A stretch of 64,000 nt of DNA. Source: Gonocerus acuteangulatus (lineage: Eukaryota; Arthropoda; Insecta; Hemiptera; Coreidae). Each line of letters starts with the position of its first letter. The first letter of the stretch is position 1. The notes beneath the pieces were generated by a model, which worked only from the letters and a program-made list of their open reading frames with translations, ran no database searches and was not told where the DNA came from. The stretch lies in NCBI GenBank assembly GCA_946811695.1, contig OX328128.1, positions 77,346,821 to 77,410,820 on the forward strand, in the 5' to 3' direction. The position numbers and the translations under genes were made by a program. Below are positions 1 to 10,404 of the stretch, piece after piece.

Positions 1-77
1 TGTTAGCAGAAGGAAGCCAATTTATAGATTTTGTTTTTAGATACTTGAGGAAAATTGGACTATTTGAAGAAATATGA
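1..77 (+). pseudogene. C-terminal end of a non-LTR retrotransposon ORF2
   Basis: The reading frame beginning at base 3 is open to a TGA at 75-77 and gives LAEGSQFIDFVF then RYLRKIGLFEEI. This pattern (a hydrophobic stretch followed by a short basic helix ending in two or three acidic residues) is the same as the last residues of the LINE ORF at 50566-50875 (NLLTFLKETRIYNEL) and at 55810-55915 (VLTFLKENNIFNKT). It is therefore read as the extreme C-terminus of an I/Jockey-group ORF2 whose remainder lies left of the window. The bases after it look like a LINE 3' untranslated region. Identification rests on similarity to the other copies here, so it is moderate. Confidence 0.6.
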
Positions 78-480
78 TATATACGAATATGGTTTTCTAT
101 GTTTGTATACGAGCTTATCTGTTTGTGTATGTGTATATGTGTATGTATATTTATTTTTCTGTTTACGACCACCTATCATTAATAAATATGTACAAACTAT
201 GATTTGAAATTCATAAAGATCCAAGTCTATAATTGTATTTACAGACTGCCCTATCTGCCTCTGTGTTGTTCGTACCTTTTTATAGTCACTGCAAATTTTA
301 TTAGTAATTTTTTTTTATTTTAATATTTTTTTTAATTATTTCATTTTCAAATTTGTTAACAATTGTTTACTATTGTTTCTTCCTATGTATGTATTTTAAG
401 TGATGAATTGCCCTTGTCGCGGTCTCACTAATAAACAAATAAATAAAATAAAATAAATAATTATAAAATATAACAAAAAT
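78..480 (+). mobile_element. LINE 3' untranslated region and A-rich tail
   Basis: AT-rich noncoding sequence following the ORF2 stop. It ends with TGTCGCGGTCTCACTAATAA and a run of AAATAAAATA units, the usual shape of a Jockey-group 3' end. The tail passes directly into the (AT)n tract at 501. Confidence 0.55.
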
Positions 481-498
481 AAATAAAACTAAGAAAAG

Positions 499-500
<2 letters not shown>

Positions 501-575
<75 letters not shown>

Positions 576-580
576 TATAT
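501..580. repeat. (AT)n microsatellite
   Basis: About 40 AT units with one TG interruption, between the LINE tail and the left end of the Tigger-like element. Its last TA (580-581) serves as the TA target-site copy of that element. Confidence 0.95.
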
Positions 581-581
581 A

Positions 582-1492
582 CAGTAGAACTTGGATAATT
601 CGAACCCCTAGGGACCGATAAAGTTAGAATTATCCAAAATTCGAATTACAAAAGTTTTTGAAAATAAAGGGGTAAAAAATCGAATTTCATATTTTCACGG
701 TTTTTAATTTTAAAAAATACATACATTTTATTTAAACAACAACAAACATTTCATAAATTGATGATATTTACATAAGTAATAAATAATTTATCATAAAAGT
801 AAAAATAAAAGTATATTGTTTTGAAAAATGTCATTTTCATGAGCAAGAATTTTTTCTTTATTTTCAGGTAAGTTGGTAAAGTGTTAGGAGGAATTCCAAA
901 GTCCTTGGCAATTTCAGATTTTTTTTTTATTCCTTTTTCAACTTCTTTAATCGGAGCTATTTTCTCTGACAAAGTTTTATAACTTCTAGGCTTCGACATC
1001 TTAAATCAACAACTCACTGAACTGCACTGTACACCAGAAATTCAAGGCACAAACAATACAACAGATCTAGGCACTGACTGACTTATAACTGAATTTCGGA
1101 GGAATGGTGAGATGGATAAATCGACTGGATGGTGTATGTAACTATAACAACTCCTGGAAATGAGGAAACGTGAATCACCACTTTGCAGAACTCCTAGAGT
1201 CCAAGAACTAGACTATAAGACCGCAGCGCTTCTTGTCCCGGAACCCCTACATCCGTATCTTACTATCTATCCTTCTTACCCGAGGGGAGAATATTTTGAG
1301 AAGATTTAAGATCGACCGCCTCTCTGTCCTCTTTCCATTGGAGGTACAGACTCGGAAAAAAATCGAATTATCCAAATTTTTATTCGAATTAACCACGATT
1401 TTTTTGCATTGTTTATGTCCTAAATTCTAGGGACCGAGAGAAATATTCGAATTAAAGACGATTTCGAATTATCGAAGTTCGAATTATACTCG
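582..1492 (-). mobile_element. Tigger/pogo-like DNA transposon, internally deleted
   Basis: The left end reads CAGTAGAACTTGGATAATTC and the right end, read inward, contains GAACTTCGATAATTCGAA, so the two ends are decayed inverted repeats of the pogo/Tigger type. TA flanks the left end. Secondary TTCGAATTA motifs recur inside both ends. The interior holds only the N-terminal DNA-binding part of a transposase on the minus strand; the DDE domain is missing. At about 0.9 kb it is a deletion derivative that depended on a full-length relative. Confidence 0.8.
751..999 (-). pseudogene. Tigger transposase fragment, CENP-B-type N-terminal HTH
   Basis: An 82-residue frame starting MSKPRSYKTLSEKIAPIKEV and continuing through KKSEIAKDFGIPPNTLPTYL. 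Residues 5-50 match the first helix-turn-helix (CENP-B/Psq type) of Tigger and jerky transposases, which binds the element's terminal repeats: an EK..I...E.G.KKSEIA..FGIP..TL...LK pattern is plain. After about residue 52 the sequence becomes AT-rich and hydrophobic and matches nothing. The second HTH and the DDE catalytic domain are absent, so this could bind DNA at most. The frame lies inside the element's inverted ends, in the expected orientation. Domestication is not excluded, but decay is simpler. Confidence 0.75.
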
Positions 1493-1519
1493 ATAATATA
1501 TATAATATACATATATATA

Positions 1520-2251
1520 CTTGAGGAGTGTATATTCCGACTGAATTGTAGTCGAATGCCACCTAGAAGAAATTTTCACTTGCATTATTTGCCTAGATAT
1601 AGGCGTTTCCATGGTTTTTTTCTAAACGCTAGTTTTTGACCATTTCTGTACAATTTGTCGTTCACGCTATAGGGAAAATTTAATTCTGATGACATTTTTC
1701 AATTTCGTCATCAAATTTCCTATGAAATCTCATGTACTTTGCGTAAAAATTTTACAAATCCAATACACAGCAACCATCCAAAATGTTTGGTAGATGGGAA
1801 TTTCAGAAAAGTTGTACTTTCATTACCATGGTTAATTTGTTAGTAATTGTAGAAGGCCAAAAAAGGATGCTTTGCATGGGTAAATTGTGGCCAATTAAAA
1901 CAAAAAAATTAATAAGCAAAATATTTTGGCTTTTAATGATTAATTCATTAAAAGCCAAAGTTTTTGATAAGTTATTTCTTTGGGTGGCTTTGGTTTGAGA
2001 AATTATTGCACAAGGTACATGAGATTTTGATAAGAATTCGATGCAGAATTTGAAAATGTCATTAATGTTTCCGTATGGCGTGAACGACAAATAGCACAAA
2101 AACGGTCAAAAGCTAGCGTTTTGCCAAAAACACGGAAACGCCTATATCTAGGGAAATAATGCAAGTAAAAATTTCTCCTTGGTGGTATTCAACTACACTT
2201 TAGTTGAAATACACACCCCTCAAGTATGGGGATTTCCTTCGGGACCACCTC
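1520..2251. mobile_element. Foldback element with about 250-bp inverted arms (family F)
   Basis: The sequence from 1520 (CTTGAGGAGTGTATATTCC) inward to about 1770 is repeated in inverted form from 2251 back to about 2000. Both arms contain ATATAGGCGTTTCC and its complement. The right end extends about 25 bases further (GGTGGTCCCGAAGGAAATC read inward); the left end lacks this and abuts TA-rich DNA. A second, one-armed copy starts at 42105. No coding potential; a non-autonomous DNA element. Confidence 0.8.
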
Positions 2252-2806
2252 GTATACTATGATGTACATATGTAATAATGTGTTTGTATGCATATTAGGG
2301 TGGTCCAAGATCCTATGGTAAAAACTCATGTAGAATGCAAAAGCCAAGGGACCCCCCCCCCCAATTCTTTTCTATTTGATAAAAGAAGTAAGGAGCCAAA
2401 ATATCAAGGTCATAAGTCACTTGGAAGGCAGTGCTCAAAGCTGATCTAAAAAACGTCCCTTACTTTTCAATTTGCTAATAACAAGCATATTTATCCAGAC
2501 ACACTACAAGAGCCCACCATGACGAGGAACGTGGCTTACCGACTAGTGAAAGGGCTGTGGCCAATGCTAAGCCGTGACAGGTCTAGTCGGATCGATAGCT
2601 GAATTGGAGATAGGCGGGTAATAATAATAATTGCTGACCTCGGGCCACAATCCAGGTACTACAGGATATTATGCTGTGGATACCTTAGTTCTAACTCATG
2701 AATATATCACAGATGTATATATAAATACATATGCACAGTTGGTGAGCCCGTCCTTTATGGAAAGGAAATCAACGTTATAAACAATGGTCAATCAACATTC
2801 ATTATA

Positions 2807-2808
<2 letters not shown>
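2252..2808. other. No gene recognised
   Basis: Contains TAGGGTGGTCCAAGATCC at 2296, which resembles the end of family F, a C-run near 2350, and a moderately GC-rich stretch (2500-2660) that I cannot assign. Confidence 0.4.

Positions 2809-2869
<61 letters not shown>
2809..2869. repeat. (AT)n microsatellite
   Basis: About 30 uninterrupted TA units. Confidence 0.95.
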
Positions 2870-2872
<3 letters not shown>

Positions 2873-2925
2873 AATGTGTGATGAAATTTTAGGAATGGAT
2901 AGTAGGCCTTAAAAGAAACAAAAAA

Positions 2926-3530
2926 GTCCGACTCGCAGGAACTGCGTCATCTTAGCGCAGTTCCGTTCATATCCCTAGTGCCATTAGCAAAGCAGTAGAA
3001 GAAGTTATTGGTAGGTTGTGATCTTTCGTGAAAAATGTATAATGACATCTCTGCAGAAGGAAGATTTAAGGCGCCACAACAGGAAACTGATAGTATTCTA
3101 AGCGGAATTGTGTCCCTCCACATTCTTGACCTTCTCCTTGGGAAACGCTATTACCAATACGTTCCTCATTTTCATACCTTACTTTAATAAAATACTAATT
3201 TTACTATTAAATGCAATTAGAAAAACAATAACTAATTAAAACGTTAGGTAAACATTGACAAAACCTCGTTGAAAAGTAAAAACTTACAATTTTGAAGTAA
3301 CTAATTTTTGTAGGGAATTTAGTAAGCTTTCGAATGGTCATCTTCCACTTACCACGATTTCCCAACCGTTTTCGCGACATTTTGACAAATTTGAACCACC
3401 TATATTTTCGTGATCCATGAGCTCTGAAATGAGAAATATTCTAGTCGGCACTTCCGGATCGCGTCATGACGTCAACCTCATAAGCGCGGTTCATCCCTAT
3501 GGAGAAGGGAGGAACCGCGCTAAAAGTTCA
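2926..3530 (+). mobile_element. Interspersed repeat family D, full-length candidate
   Basis: Starts with GTCCGACTCGCAGGAACTGC and CGTCATCTTAGCGCAGTTCC, and ends near a hairpin at 3484-3520 whose last bases GGAACCGCGCTAAAAG are roughly the inverse of the start. Related starts occur at 3647 and 48505 and, on the other strand, near 48050 and 57995; the hairpin recurs at 50223. The body near 3330 (AAGCTTTCGAATGGTCATCT) is shared with 48990. No open frame of note; a non-autonomous element of unknown class. Confidence 0.55.
3484..3520. repeat. Conserved hairpin of family D
   Basis: GCGCGGTTC and GAACCGCGC form a perfect 9-bp stem, extended by CCC/GGG, around a CTATGG-containing loop. A second copy at 50223-50263 keeps the same fold. 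Confidence 0.75.
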
Positions 3531-3646
3531 TTTTAAGTATGGTCCGATTCTCAACGGTAAGGTAGATATTACAGTTTTTCTGTCCGACCAACAGGGGCGG
3601 AGCTACAGTAGTCGGTTTGTAAAAAGTAAGCAATCTATGAAAAAAA

Positions 3647-3700
3647 GTCCGACTCCCAGAAACTGCGTCATCTTAGTGAGGTTCCATTCTTATCCATAGT
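3647..3700 (+). repeat. Family D terminus, partial copy
   Basis: GTCCGACTCCCAGAAACTGC then CGTCATCTTAGTGAGGTTCC, a diverged copy of 2926-2979. The sequence after it (TGATTTGGAAAGCTTGAAAT) matches that after the copy at 48505. Confidence 0.65.
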
Positions 3701-4665
3701 CTGATTTGGAAAGCTTGAAATAGAAACAGTTATCATTTTTGTTAGAACATTCATGAAATACTTTTAGGGCCCCAGATACCTTACTACCTGACATGGAAAG
3801 TGACTCGCTGGCCTTGTCAAAGTTTGCTCTAGGAGAACACTCTAACTGTTTCTCATTTTCTTCTCTTCTTTTACTACAAAACTTCATTATTTTTATTTTG
3901 TTTTAATTTCACCGTTTAATTCAACTTTTATGTAATATCTGTGTCGACAAACTTGACGATTGCACTAAATGATTTATGTACACATTTCAAATAAACAAAT
4001 AAAAAAAAAAATCTTTTATTAGTAAATTGTAGTTACAATATCAATTTTACAGATAAATTCAATTTAATACAAAACAACAAACAATGACAAAGTGAGTTGG
4101 ACAACAACAAAAATGTGTTCAAAAGAACAAACCAAACTCTTTGGTAAGTATAGGACCTGAAACAAAAGTGGTTTTGATACGCTAAATGTGCCGAATAATT
4201 ATTTTTACTATTTTTTCTAGTTTATATATTCACTTTTGAGTTGTTTTCTGGAGCAATATTAAAATAATGGATTGGCGCTTAAAAGTCGAAAGTTTTTAAT
4301 TTTTATTTAACTTCATTAAAGAGTAAAATACCTAAATATTTCTGAAAAAAAAGTTGAAAAATGTTTAAAAATTCTAGGAATTTCGATTCGGCTACGAGAA
4401 AACGACAGATTTTTGCAATAATATATCTTCCGTACTTCGAAATTCGGGTGGGGAAGTGTTAATATCAAAATCATTATTTTTACTATCAAACTGTTTTTTA
4501 ACGACATTTTCTCGTTAGTTTTGTGTTATAATCAACATTTTAACCTGGATGTTGAAGGTTCTAAGTAAATTTTAAGCTGTTAAAAAGAATATACGAATAC
4601 ATTTGTTTTCATACAAATTGCTATTTTTCAAATCCCGAACTCAATTTTAACGTTTTTATAATATA
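3701..4665. other. No gene recognised
   Basis: AT-rich. GATTCGGCTACGAGAAAACG at about 4385 is also found near 13317, so part is interspersed repeat. No usable reading frame. Confidence 0.5.
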
Positions 4666-4800
4666 CTAGCTGTTACCCGTTGTGCCATGCTACACCTACT
4701 TTATATTAAATAGGTGTTACCGGGTGTGGCATGCTACACATGTTTCACATTAAATACCTGTTACCCAGCATGCCATGGTACTCCTACTTTATATTATATA
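4666..4800 (-). mobile_element. Helitron-like 3' end, tandemly triplicated subterminal segment
   Basis: Read on the minus strand the element ends CATGGCACAACGGGTAACAG then CTAG, followed by T. This matches the 3' end at 32720-32745. Three roughly 58-bp repeats, each with TGTTACC and a CATG-CTACAC core, follow inward. The 5' end is not recognisable. Confidence 0.6.
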
Positions 4801-5540
4801 TTAAAATGAATGATTATATGACACTTGTTCAAATTATGAGAAAGTAAGTTTATAAGTTGAGAGCTCAGTTAAAAAAATTATTTTTCAAATTTTCACTGAA
4901 TGTGGGGAGGAAAATAAATTAACCCTTATTTTAAAAAGTATACTGGAATCATGTAATTGTAGTACCACTTTAAAGAAAATCCTAACCAAACTGCCTGTGT
5001 ATAATTTTTTAATGAAAATAATGTGTGGTCCATATATAAATACATATTAGAAAATAGCAACAAAATGAAGCATTTAATTAAGGTTATGCTTACTTAGTTA
5101 TAAGTTTTAATCTAGTATAACTGAAACTATTCTTTATTTGTATCGTTTTTGTTTTTTTAAATATAATATTAATATGTTATGTTCTATACCTTTTCATGTA
5201 ATAATCTGTAACTAAGGGTTTTTTTTCTATGATTGAAAAAGTAATTGATGCAGGATTTAAGTTAATTGAGCCAAAAGGAAAGTATTAAAAACTTTTTGTT
5301 CCAAATAAACTTTCACATTTTGTTGTTGACATTTTCCGTTATATTAAAGCTTCTCTTTCAAATCTTAAGGTTTATGAGCTCTTCTTTAAGGATAGCCCTT
5401 TTGTCATAGGAAATAGGGGTATCTAAGAAAAACAAATTTAGATATTTTTGTTGCAGCTATAGACAACAATGAATTAAAGCTATTTGGGAATTTCAATAAG
5501 GACTTATACTAAATAAATTAATGGGGGATTAATTTGATTT
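4801..5540. other. No gene recognised
   Basis: AT-rich sequence without repeats, RNA genes or usable frames that I can identify. Confidence 0.5.
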
Positions 5541-5892
5541 GGCGAGGGGTCGAGGTTAGCTCAGTGGTAGAGCACTGGACTAATAAACTGGAGCACCTGA
5601 GATCGAATCTGGAGCAAACAATAAAGATTTTTTCTTCTAATGTCTTCGTTCTTGGGTTGAATTTGGCCTCACTGGCAGTCCCTAGGCCAACCCAGCCTTT
5701 AATAAATTTACCAATGGATACCCTGGGTGCTAATGGCTTGAGGTGTCGAAGCAGCCTAGGGGAAAATCAGGCGGCTGGAGCATAGTAATGACCTCACTAT
5801 CTCCCTAGTGTGCTGTACAGTCATGAATCAGATTCCTCTATAGTATCTGCCACTTAGGGTCCTCGTGGCCTTTTTTTTTTTTTTTTTTTTTT
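5541..5892 (+). mobile_element. tRNA-Ile-derived SINE (family 1), copy A
   Basis: The head has a pol III A box (TTAGCTCAGTGG) and a decayed B box (GAGATCGAATC), with an anticodon loop CTAATAA that fits tRNA-Ile(AAU). The tRNA acceptor stem no longer pairs. A tRNA-unrelated body of about 250 bp follows, with the conserved words GGCCAACCCAGCCTTTAATA, AAATCAGGCGGCTGGAGCAT and TATCTCCCTAGTGTGCTGTA. It ends in CCTCGTGGCC and a T run. Other copies are at 9449, 29663 and, partial, 13811. The 83-residue frame inside it is not a gene. Confidence 0.9.
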
Positions 5893-6689
5893 GATTTTGC
5901 AACAATATTGTGCTCAAATTGCAAGCGTATTTAAATAATGGAGTAGTCAGAGGATATAAATATCTCAGACAAAAGAAAGCTGATATAAAAATGTAATAAA
6001 AATGCTGGGTGTAAATATGTCAATAATAAAGAGGCTTGGCATATTTAGATTAATAGAAAATTCCATGGAAAATTCAATTCACCTGGGGGGGGGGAGATAA
6101 ATGAAAGAATTCATTTTAATAAGAAGGAAATGGTTTAAAGACAATTGCATGACAGCAAATTAAAATGATATAAATTTGAATATTAAAAGTGAAATTAAGT
6201 TAGGCTTGCGATGGACAAAACGTTATGAAACAATAAAAATGATATAAAACTCCATGGTTGCTGCCTTCTCCTTAATGGAACATATTTTTTTAAAGGTTCT
6301 AAGATTGAGGGCTTGGAGGAATAATTTATGATAATAAAGTAAATATTTTTGGTACAAATCTAGAAGAGAATGTAATTGATTCCTTCTGGAAGTTATTCAT
6401 AATGGGTATTACTACCATATTTTTTAAAATTAAATGTGCCTTTTGACCCTTTTTATAATTAAAATTGTTGAGATAAGAAATGATTTAAAAGTAGTAAAAG
6501 TGTGGGAGATTCATAAAAGCATATCAAGTTCATATTCATTTATTACACACACAAACAGCAAGATGTACATCACTTCACATTATAAATTGTATAACCGACA
6601 AAAATGTTCCTCCCTAAGGCAGGAAGTATGAACAATATATGAAATATAAAATATCAAATTTAACATATTTCTGAATTTCTCAAATGTTT
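5893..6689. other. No gene recognised
   Basis: AT-rich, with a G run near 6088. Nothing identifiable. Confidence 0.5.
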
Positions 6690-7560
6690 CTTTACACAAT
6701 GAGTTTGTAAGCATGTCTCCAATATATTCATTTGACTCAAATGTTAGACAACTCCATTTTTTTCAATTGAAAAAAAATGGAGTTGTCCAACTTTGATACC
6801 AATCTCCTCAAATATACACTTCCGAATTGATTTTACCATTTAAGAATGCAGTCTCTATGTCCAACTGTTCAACATTTTGCATTTACAACTTTCTTATTTT
6901 CAACTAAATCCCAAGTATTATTTTGTTTAAAACTATACATTTGTATTTATCCAAGGCTTTCATCTAAAAATTAATCAAGTCCGGTTCCTTTTCTTCATTA
7001 AAACTTTTTATCAGTTCCCACTAACCTAACTATTAACTAATCATGATCATCAACATGCATAGTGACTATGATTTTATTATTCAAAAGTACTCCCGAGCTT
7101 CACTATAACGGATTAAAATGCAAATATTCACCTTCTTACCCCATTTAAAAGTCGTTATTTGTTCTGGTTTCTAAGAACAACTTTACTACCATATAAACGT
7201 ATCTTTGAAACATCTGGTTTCTTTCCAAATATATTTTATAGGATGTTTTATTCTAAATGGTTTTAGCTAAAGTGCGATTTTTCAAATAAGTTGCTCCACA
7301 AACAATTTTTGGCCAAAACTTTTTTACAACAATAGATTCTGCCAGTAAACAATTACATATATTCATTATTGTTCTATAAAATTGGTCAGCAGTTCTCTTT
7401 AATTTGTGAATATATGAGGGCATCGATTAATTTAGATACTCTTATTCTTTGTAAAAGCATAAATCATACTATTTAAATATTCCTTACCATTGTCACATCT
7501 CATAATTTTAATTCTCTTATTTGTTAATTTTCCAAGCAATTAAACACTTCTATATTCTAT
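6690..7560 (-). pseudogene. Ty1/copia retrotransposon pol, integrase and RT remnants
   Basis: Read from 7560 downward, the first frame gives NKRIKIMRCDNGKEYLNSMI, the RCDNGxEYxN motif of copia integrase around the second catalytic Asp. Near 7340-7200 another frame gives AESIVVKKFWPKIVCGATYL, the conserved FW..A...A.YL.NR region, and then NKTSYKIYLERN. Near 6930-6790 come NNTWDLVE and QLDIETAFLNGKINSEVYI, the reverse-transcriptase QMDVKTAFLNG motif. Stops and frameshifts separate the blocks and the region between integrase and RT is shortened. No LTRs recognised. An old, dead copia copy; the family call is firm because three ordered motifs agree. Confidence 0.85.
6749..6785. repeat. Short perfect hairpin
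   Basis: CAACTCCATTTTTTTCAA and its inverse meet at TTGAA with one extra A, giving an 18-bp stem and almost no loop. It lies within the copia RT remnant, where the valine-glycine-glutamine part is repeated in inverse. Confidence 0.85.
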
Positions 7561-7847
7561 ATTAACATCATGTATGGCATAACTAAAAGATGAAACTAGA
7601 CAAACAAAGGTTAAAATTGAAATGTTTTAAAACACAGTTTTAACGAAATGTTTCGAAAAAGATTTGTTAAAAACATAAACCGTTTAAATGTATTTGCAAG
7701 CTTTTACTAAGCAAATGCATGTGATAAAACTTTAAAAGAAGTTAAAATAAAACTTTAAAAATAAGTATAACTTAAAAAAAAAAGAAAAACAAAAACAAAA
7801 AGAAAGTAAAACTTAAAAAAAAAAAATGAGTTTTGTTGGCTTGCTAA

Positions 7848-8128
7848 TTTCCATCTATATTGCCGTTCTTCTTTCAAGAAGTTGCAACACTGGAAGAAAA
7901 TGGCTATTTCGGAGAATTTACTCCTTCATAAATGACATTTTCGAAGGCGTAACTCCCGAACTTTGAATCCTAGAAGATTTTGAGCTAGACTACGAGATTT
8001 CCCGGATCAAGATGTATCTATGTGCGAAGTTTGGTCAATATCAGTCAAACGGTGTGGATTTGTATAAGGAACAAACAAACAGACAAACAGACAGACACGT
8101 GATTTTTATATATATATATATATATAGA
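7848..8128 (-). mobile_element. Helitron-like element, 5' part
   Basis: On the minus strand it starts A|TCTATATATATA then AAAATCACGTGTCTGTCTG and ACCGTTTGACTGATATTGAC, the same opening as the elements at 17747 and 32143. The A|TC boundary fits a Helitron 5' end inserted between A and T. The 3' end was not found. The 69-residue frame over it is an artefact. Confidence 0.6.
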
Positions 8129-8836
8129 TAACTTTTTTTATATAAAATAAAATTATAGAAAATGTTATTAAAATATTTTGTAGCCTTGGGAGGGGGGAGG
8201 GTCACTAGCATGAATTCTTTTGGCGTTATGAGTGGAGTAGAAGAAAACATTAATTTTTCGATTTATACTATATTTAAAAAAAAAAGTTAAGGGATTTTTT
8301 GATTTACGCATTTTTTGTTATTTGAGTTGTTTCGAAGACATTTCCGCAAAAATTAACTTTCCCTTCTCAACATCTAACTGAAAACAGATCCACCCTCCGC
8401 TATATTAATCGATAAATCATGGGATTTATAACCGGTAATAATTTGATTTTGTGTATTTACACTTGATTTTATCCGATCCAATATTCTCTAACTGGAAACG
8501 AAGATCTGTATTTGAAGTCCTTGAACGGACTGATTCCTCGAATATATAGTATAATAGGGAAATATTCAAATATTAAATCAGACCGAGCTGCGGATTGAAT
8601 AAGAGAATTGATTACAGTTTCCTAATCTCCTTTTATTAGGAAGAGATTAATTAAATGAAATTCATCCTTTATTCTGGAATGAATTGCTTTTAGAGATACA
8701 GCCGCCATATTCAGCTTTGTACATAGCCTACGCAATATGCTCTCGAGCACAATTTAAATACGGATTTAGACATAGGAAATCATATGGAACAACTATCATG
8801 GAAATATCTCTAATTTTCAATATTTATCCAAAAAAG

Positions 8837-8942
8837 GGGTCTCCCGTAGTCTAGTGGTTAGCGCGCTGGATTCATAAGCGGGAGATGGTGGGTTCGACTC
8901 GACGTAGATGCGCCGTAAAAAAAAAAAAAAAAAAAAAAAAAA
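8837..8942 (+). mobile_element. tRNA-derived SINE (family 2), short copy
   Basis: A box TAGTCTAGTGG and B box GGTTCGACTC are at tRNA spacing; the anticodon loop TTCATAA reads CAU (Met-like) but the stems are decayed. The body is reduced to GACGTAGATGCGCCGT, followed by about 24 A. The longer copy at 18955 shares TGTAGATGCGCCGT plus the A tail. Confidence 0.8.
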
Positions 8943-9448
8943 TATATATCCAAAAACTACACCACCATAGCTTCTTGCCGCTCCTATATCTAGTGTGAGT
9001 AGAAACATTTAAACATTTTTTGTGTTAATTCGTTAAAAATTAAAACTCCTGGTCGCCAAAATTCACAAAATAATTTTTGATTATTTATTTATTCTTGAGG
9101 ACTCGCAACCAAGGCGACTCGCCCAATATAACCATAACATATATACAATAACATATATACAATGACAAAATCGAAATTATAACATCTAATGCAACATTCC
9201 AAATACATCATATACTTATTATCACACAATTAATTAATTAACTCAATATAAAAGTTAACTTCATATAAATAACATATACAAATATAACTTAAGGATGAGA
9301 CGGGAAGCAATACAAACAAGGATTTTGTTAAAGAAAAAAAAATTGTACATTTATATTTGTGCGGGTAACCATGCGATTATGATTTTATTTCATTATGTGG
9401 TTATATTTCAGGCATTCTTTTAATTCGTTTAATATGTTGGAGCATTAG

Positions 9449-9782
9449 GGGCGAGGTTAGCCCAGTGCTAGGGCACTGGACTAATAAGTTGGAGGACCTG
9501 AGTTCAAATCCCGAGCATAGTACTAAAGATTTTTTCTTCTAGTGTCTTCGTTAATGGGTTGAATTCGGCCTCCCTGACCGTCCGTAGGCCAACCCAGCCT
9601 TTAATAAATTTATCAATGGGTACCCTGAGTGCTAATGACTCTAACAGTCGAAGCGGGCAAGGGGAAAATCAGGCGGCCGGAGCATAGTACTGACCACACT
9701 ATCTCCCTAGTGTGGCGTATGGTCATGAATCAGGTACCTCTAAAGTATCTGCCCCTGGGGCCCTCGTGGGCTGTTTTTTTTT
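9449..9782 (+). mobile_element. tRNA-Ile-derived SINE (family 1), copy B
   Basis: Same head and body as copy A, with CTAATAA loop and B-box GAGTTCAAATC. It sits inside the C-terminal codons of the minus-strand LINE, in the opposite orientation. The 3' end is CCTCGTGGGCTG and a T run. An 83-residue open frame across it is a by-product. Confidence 0.9.
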
Positions 9783-10404
9783 CTTTTAGTATTCTGTTAA
9801 TATATGGACTACCTTCAGTAAATAAGTCATGTGGGATGAGTAAGTTTTCTAGTTTCCTGCAGTCTGTCAGTATTTTATAGTTAATCGTTCATTACACTCT
9901 GGACATATTGGCCTTTCTTTCCTCTCCATTAAGTAGGAGTGCGTAAGAAGGGATTGACCAATCCTGAGACGTGTCAGGACAGGTTATGCTTCTTTAAAAG
10001 TTATGCTTCTTAAGAGGCCAGGCTTTTACTGAGAGTTTTATTTCACGCCTTTTGTTTTCAGTTCTTGTCCATTTCTGTTGCCAGTCGTCCATAGGATGCG
10101 TGTGTGCAGTTGTAAACAAGTCTTGTGAAGTCTATTTCTGGTTTTGTTGTCATTAATTTAGCGTGACTGTCTACTAATGTGCTTTGGTCAATGTTTTCAT
10201 GTCCAAGTAGCCACACCAGTGTAATGTTGTGATTATGTAGTCGGTGAATATTAGTGCAGATGAGTGTAATTATTGGTTGTGTACTGTAGATATCCTCCAG
10301 GGAGAGTAGAGGACTTACTGAGTCTGTAAATAACAATACTGAGAGGTTGTCGGCCTTTCTATTTTAGAAAGGCCTAAATTTATTGCTTGCAACTCAGTAC
10401 AATA
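9783..10404 (-). pseudogene. LINE ORF2 fragment: RNase H and C-terminal zinc-finger segment
   Basis: Reading downward from 10400, one frame gives TELQAINLGLSKIERP, carrying the RNase H glutamate. After a frameshift the next gives DNLSVLLFTDSVSPLLSLED with the catalytic Asp of FTDS, then HNHNITLVWLLGHENIDQST, the VxWxPGH-type motif with a Leu replacing Pro, ending DFTRLVYNCTHASYGRL. Further down, RLRIGQSLLTHSYLMERK and RPICPECNERLTIK form the post-RNase H segment with a CxxC pair, cut by a stop where the KHIL..C part should be. The last residues, NILNELKECLKYNHIMK, lie beyond the SINE at 9446-9385. RNase H removes the RNA strand during target-primed reverse transcription. At least one frameshift and two stops make it dead. 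Confidence 0.85.

Larger units (their letters stand above)
9079..10404 (-). mobile_element. Non-LTR retrotransposon (LINE), 5'-truncated, split by a SINE
   Basis: Minus-strand order is RNase H (from 10404), C-terminal zinc-finger segment (about 9990-9880), inserted family 1 SINE on the opposite strand (9449-9782), last ORF residues with a TAA at 9385-9387, then a 3' UTR ending GCGAGTCCTCAAGAATAAAT. The 22.2-22.65-kb LINE has a similar 3' end. The 5' break lies in a palindrome at 10376-10433. Confidence 0.8.

Noticed and set aside
5552..5625. Functional tRNA-Ile gene
   Set aside because: Acceptor stem does not pair and the same body follows in several copies; it is a SINE head.
8837..8902. 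Functional tRNA-Met gene
   Set aside because: A and B boxes are good but anticodon and acceptor stems fail; followed by a SINE tail and poly(A).
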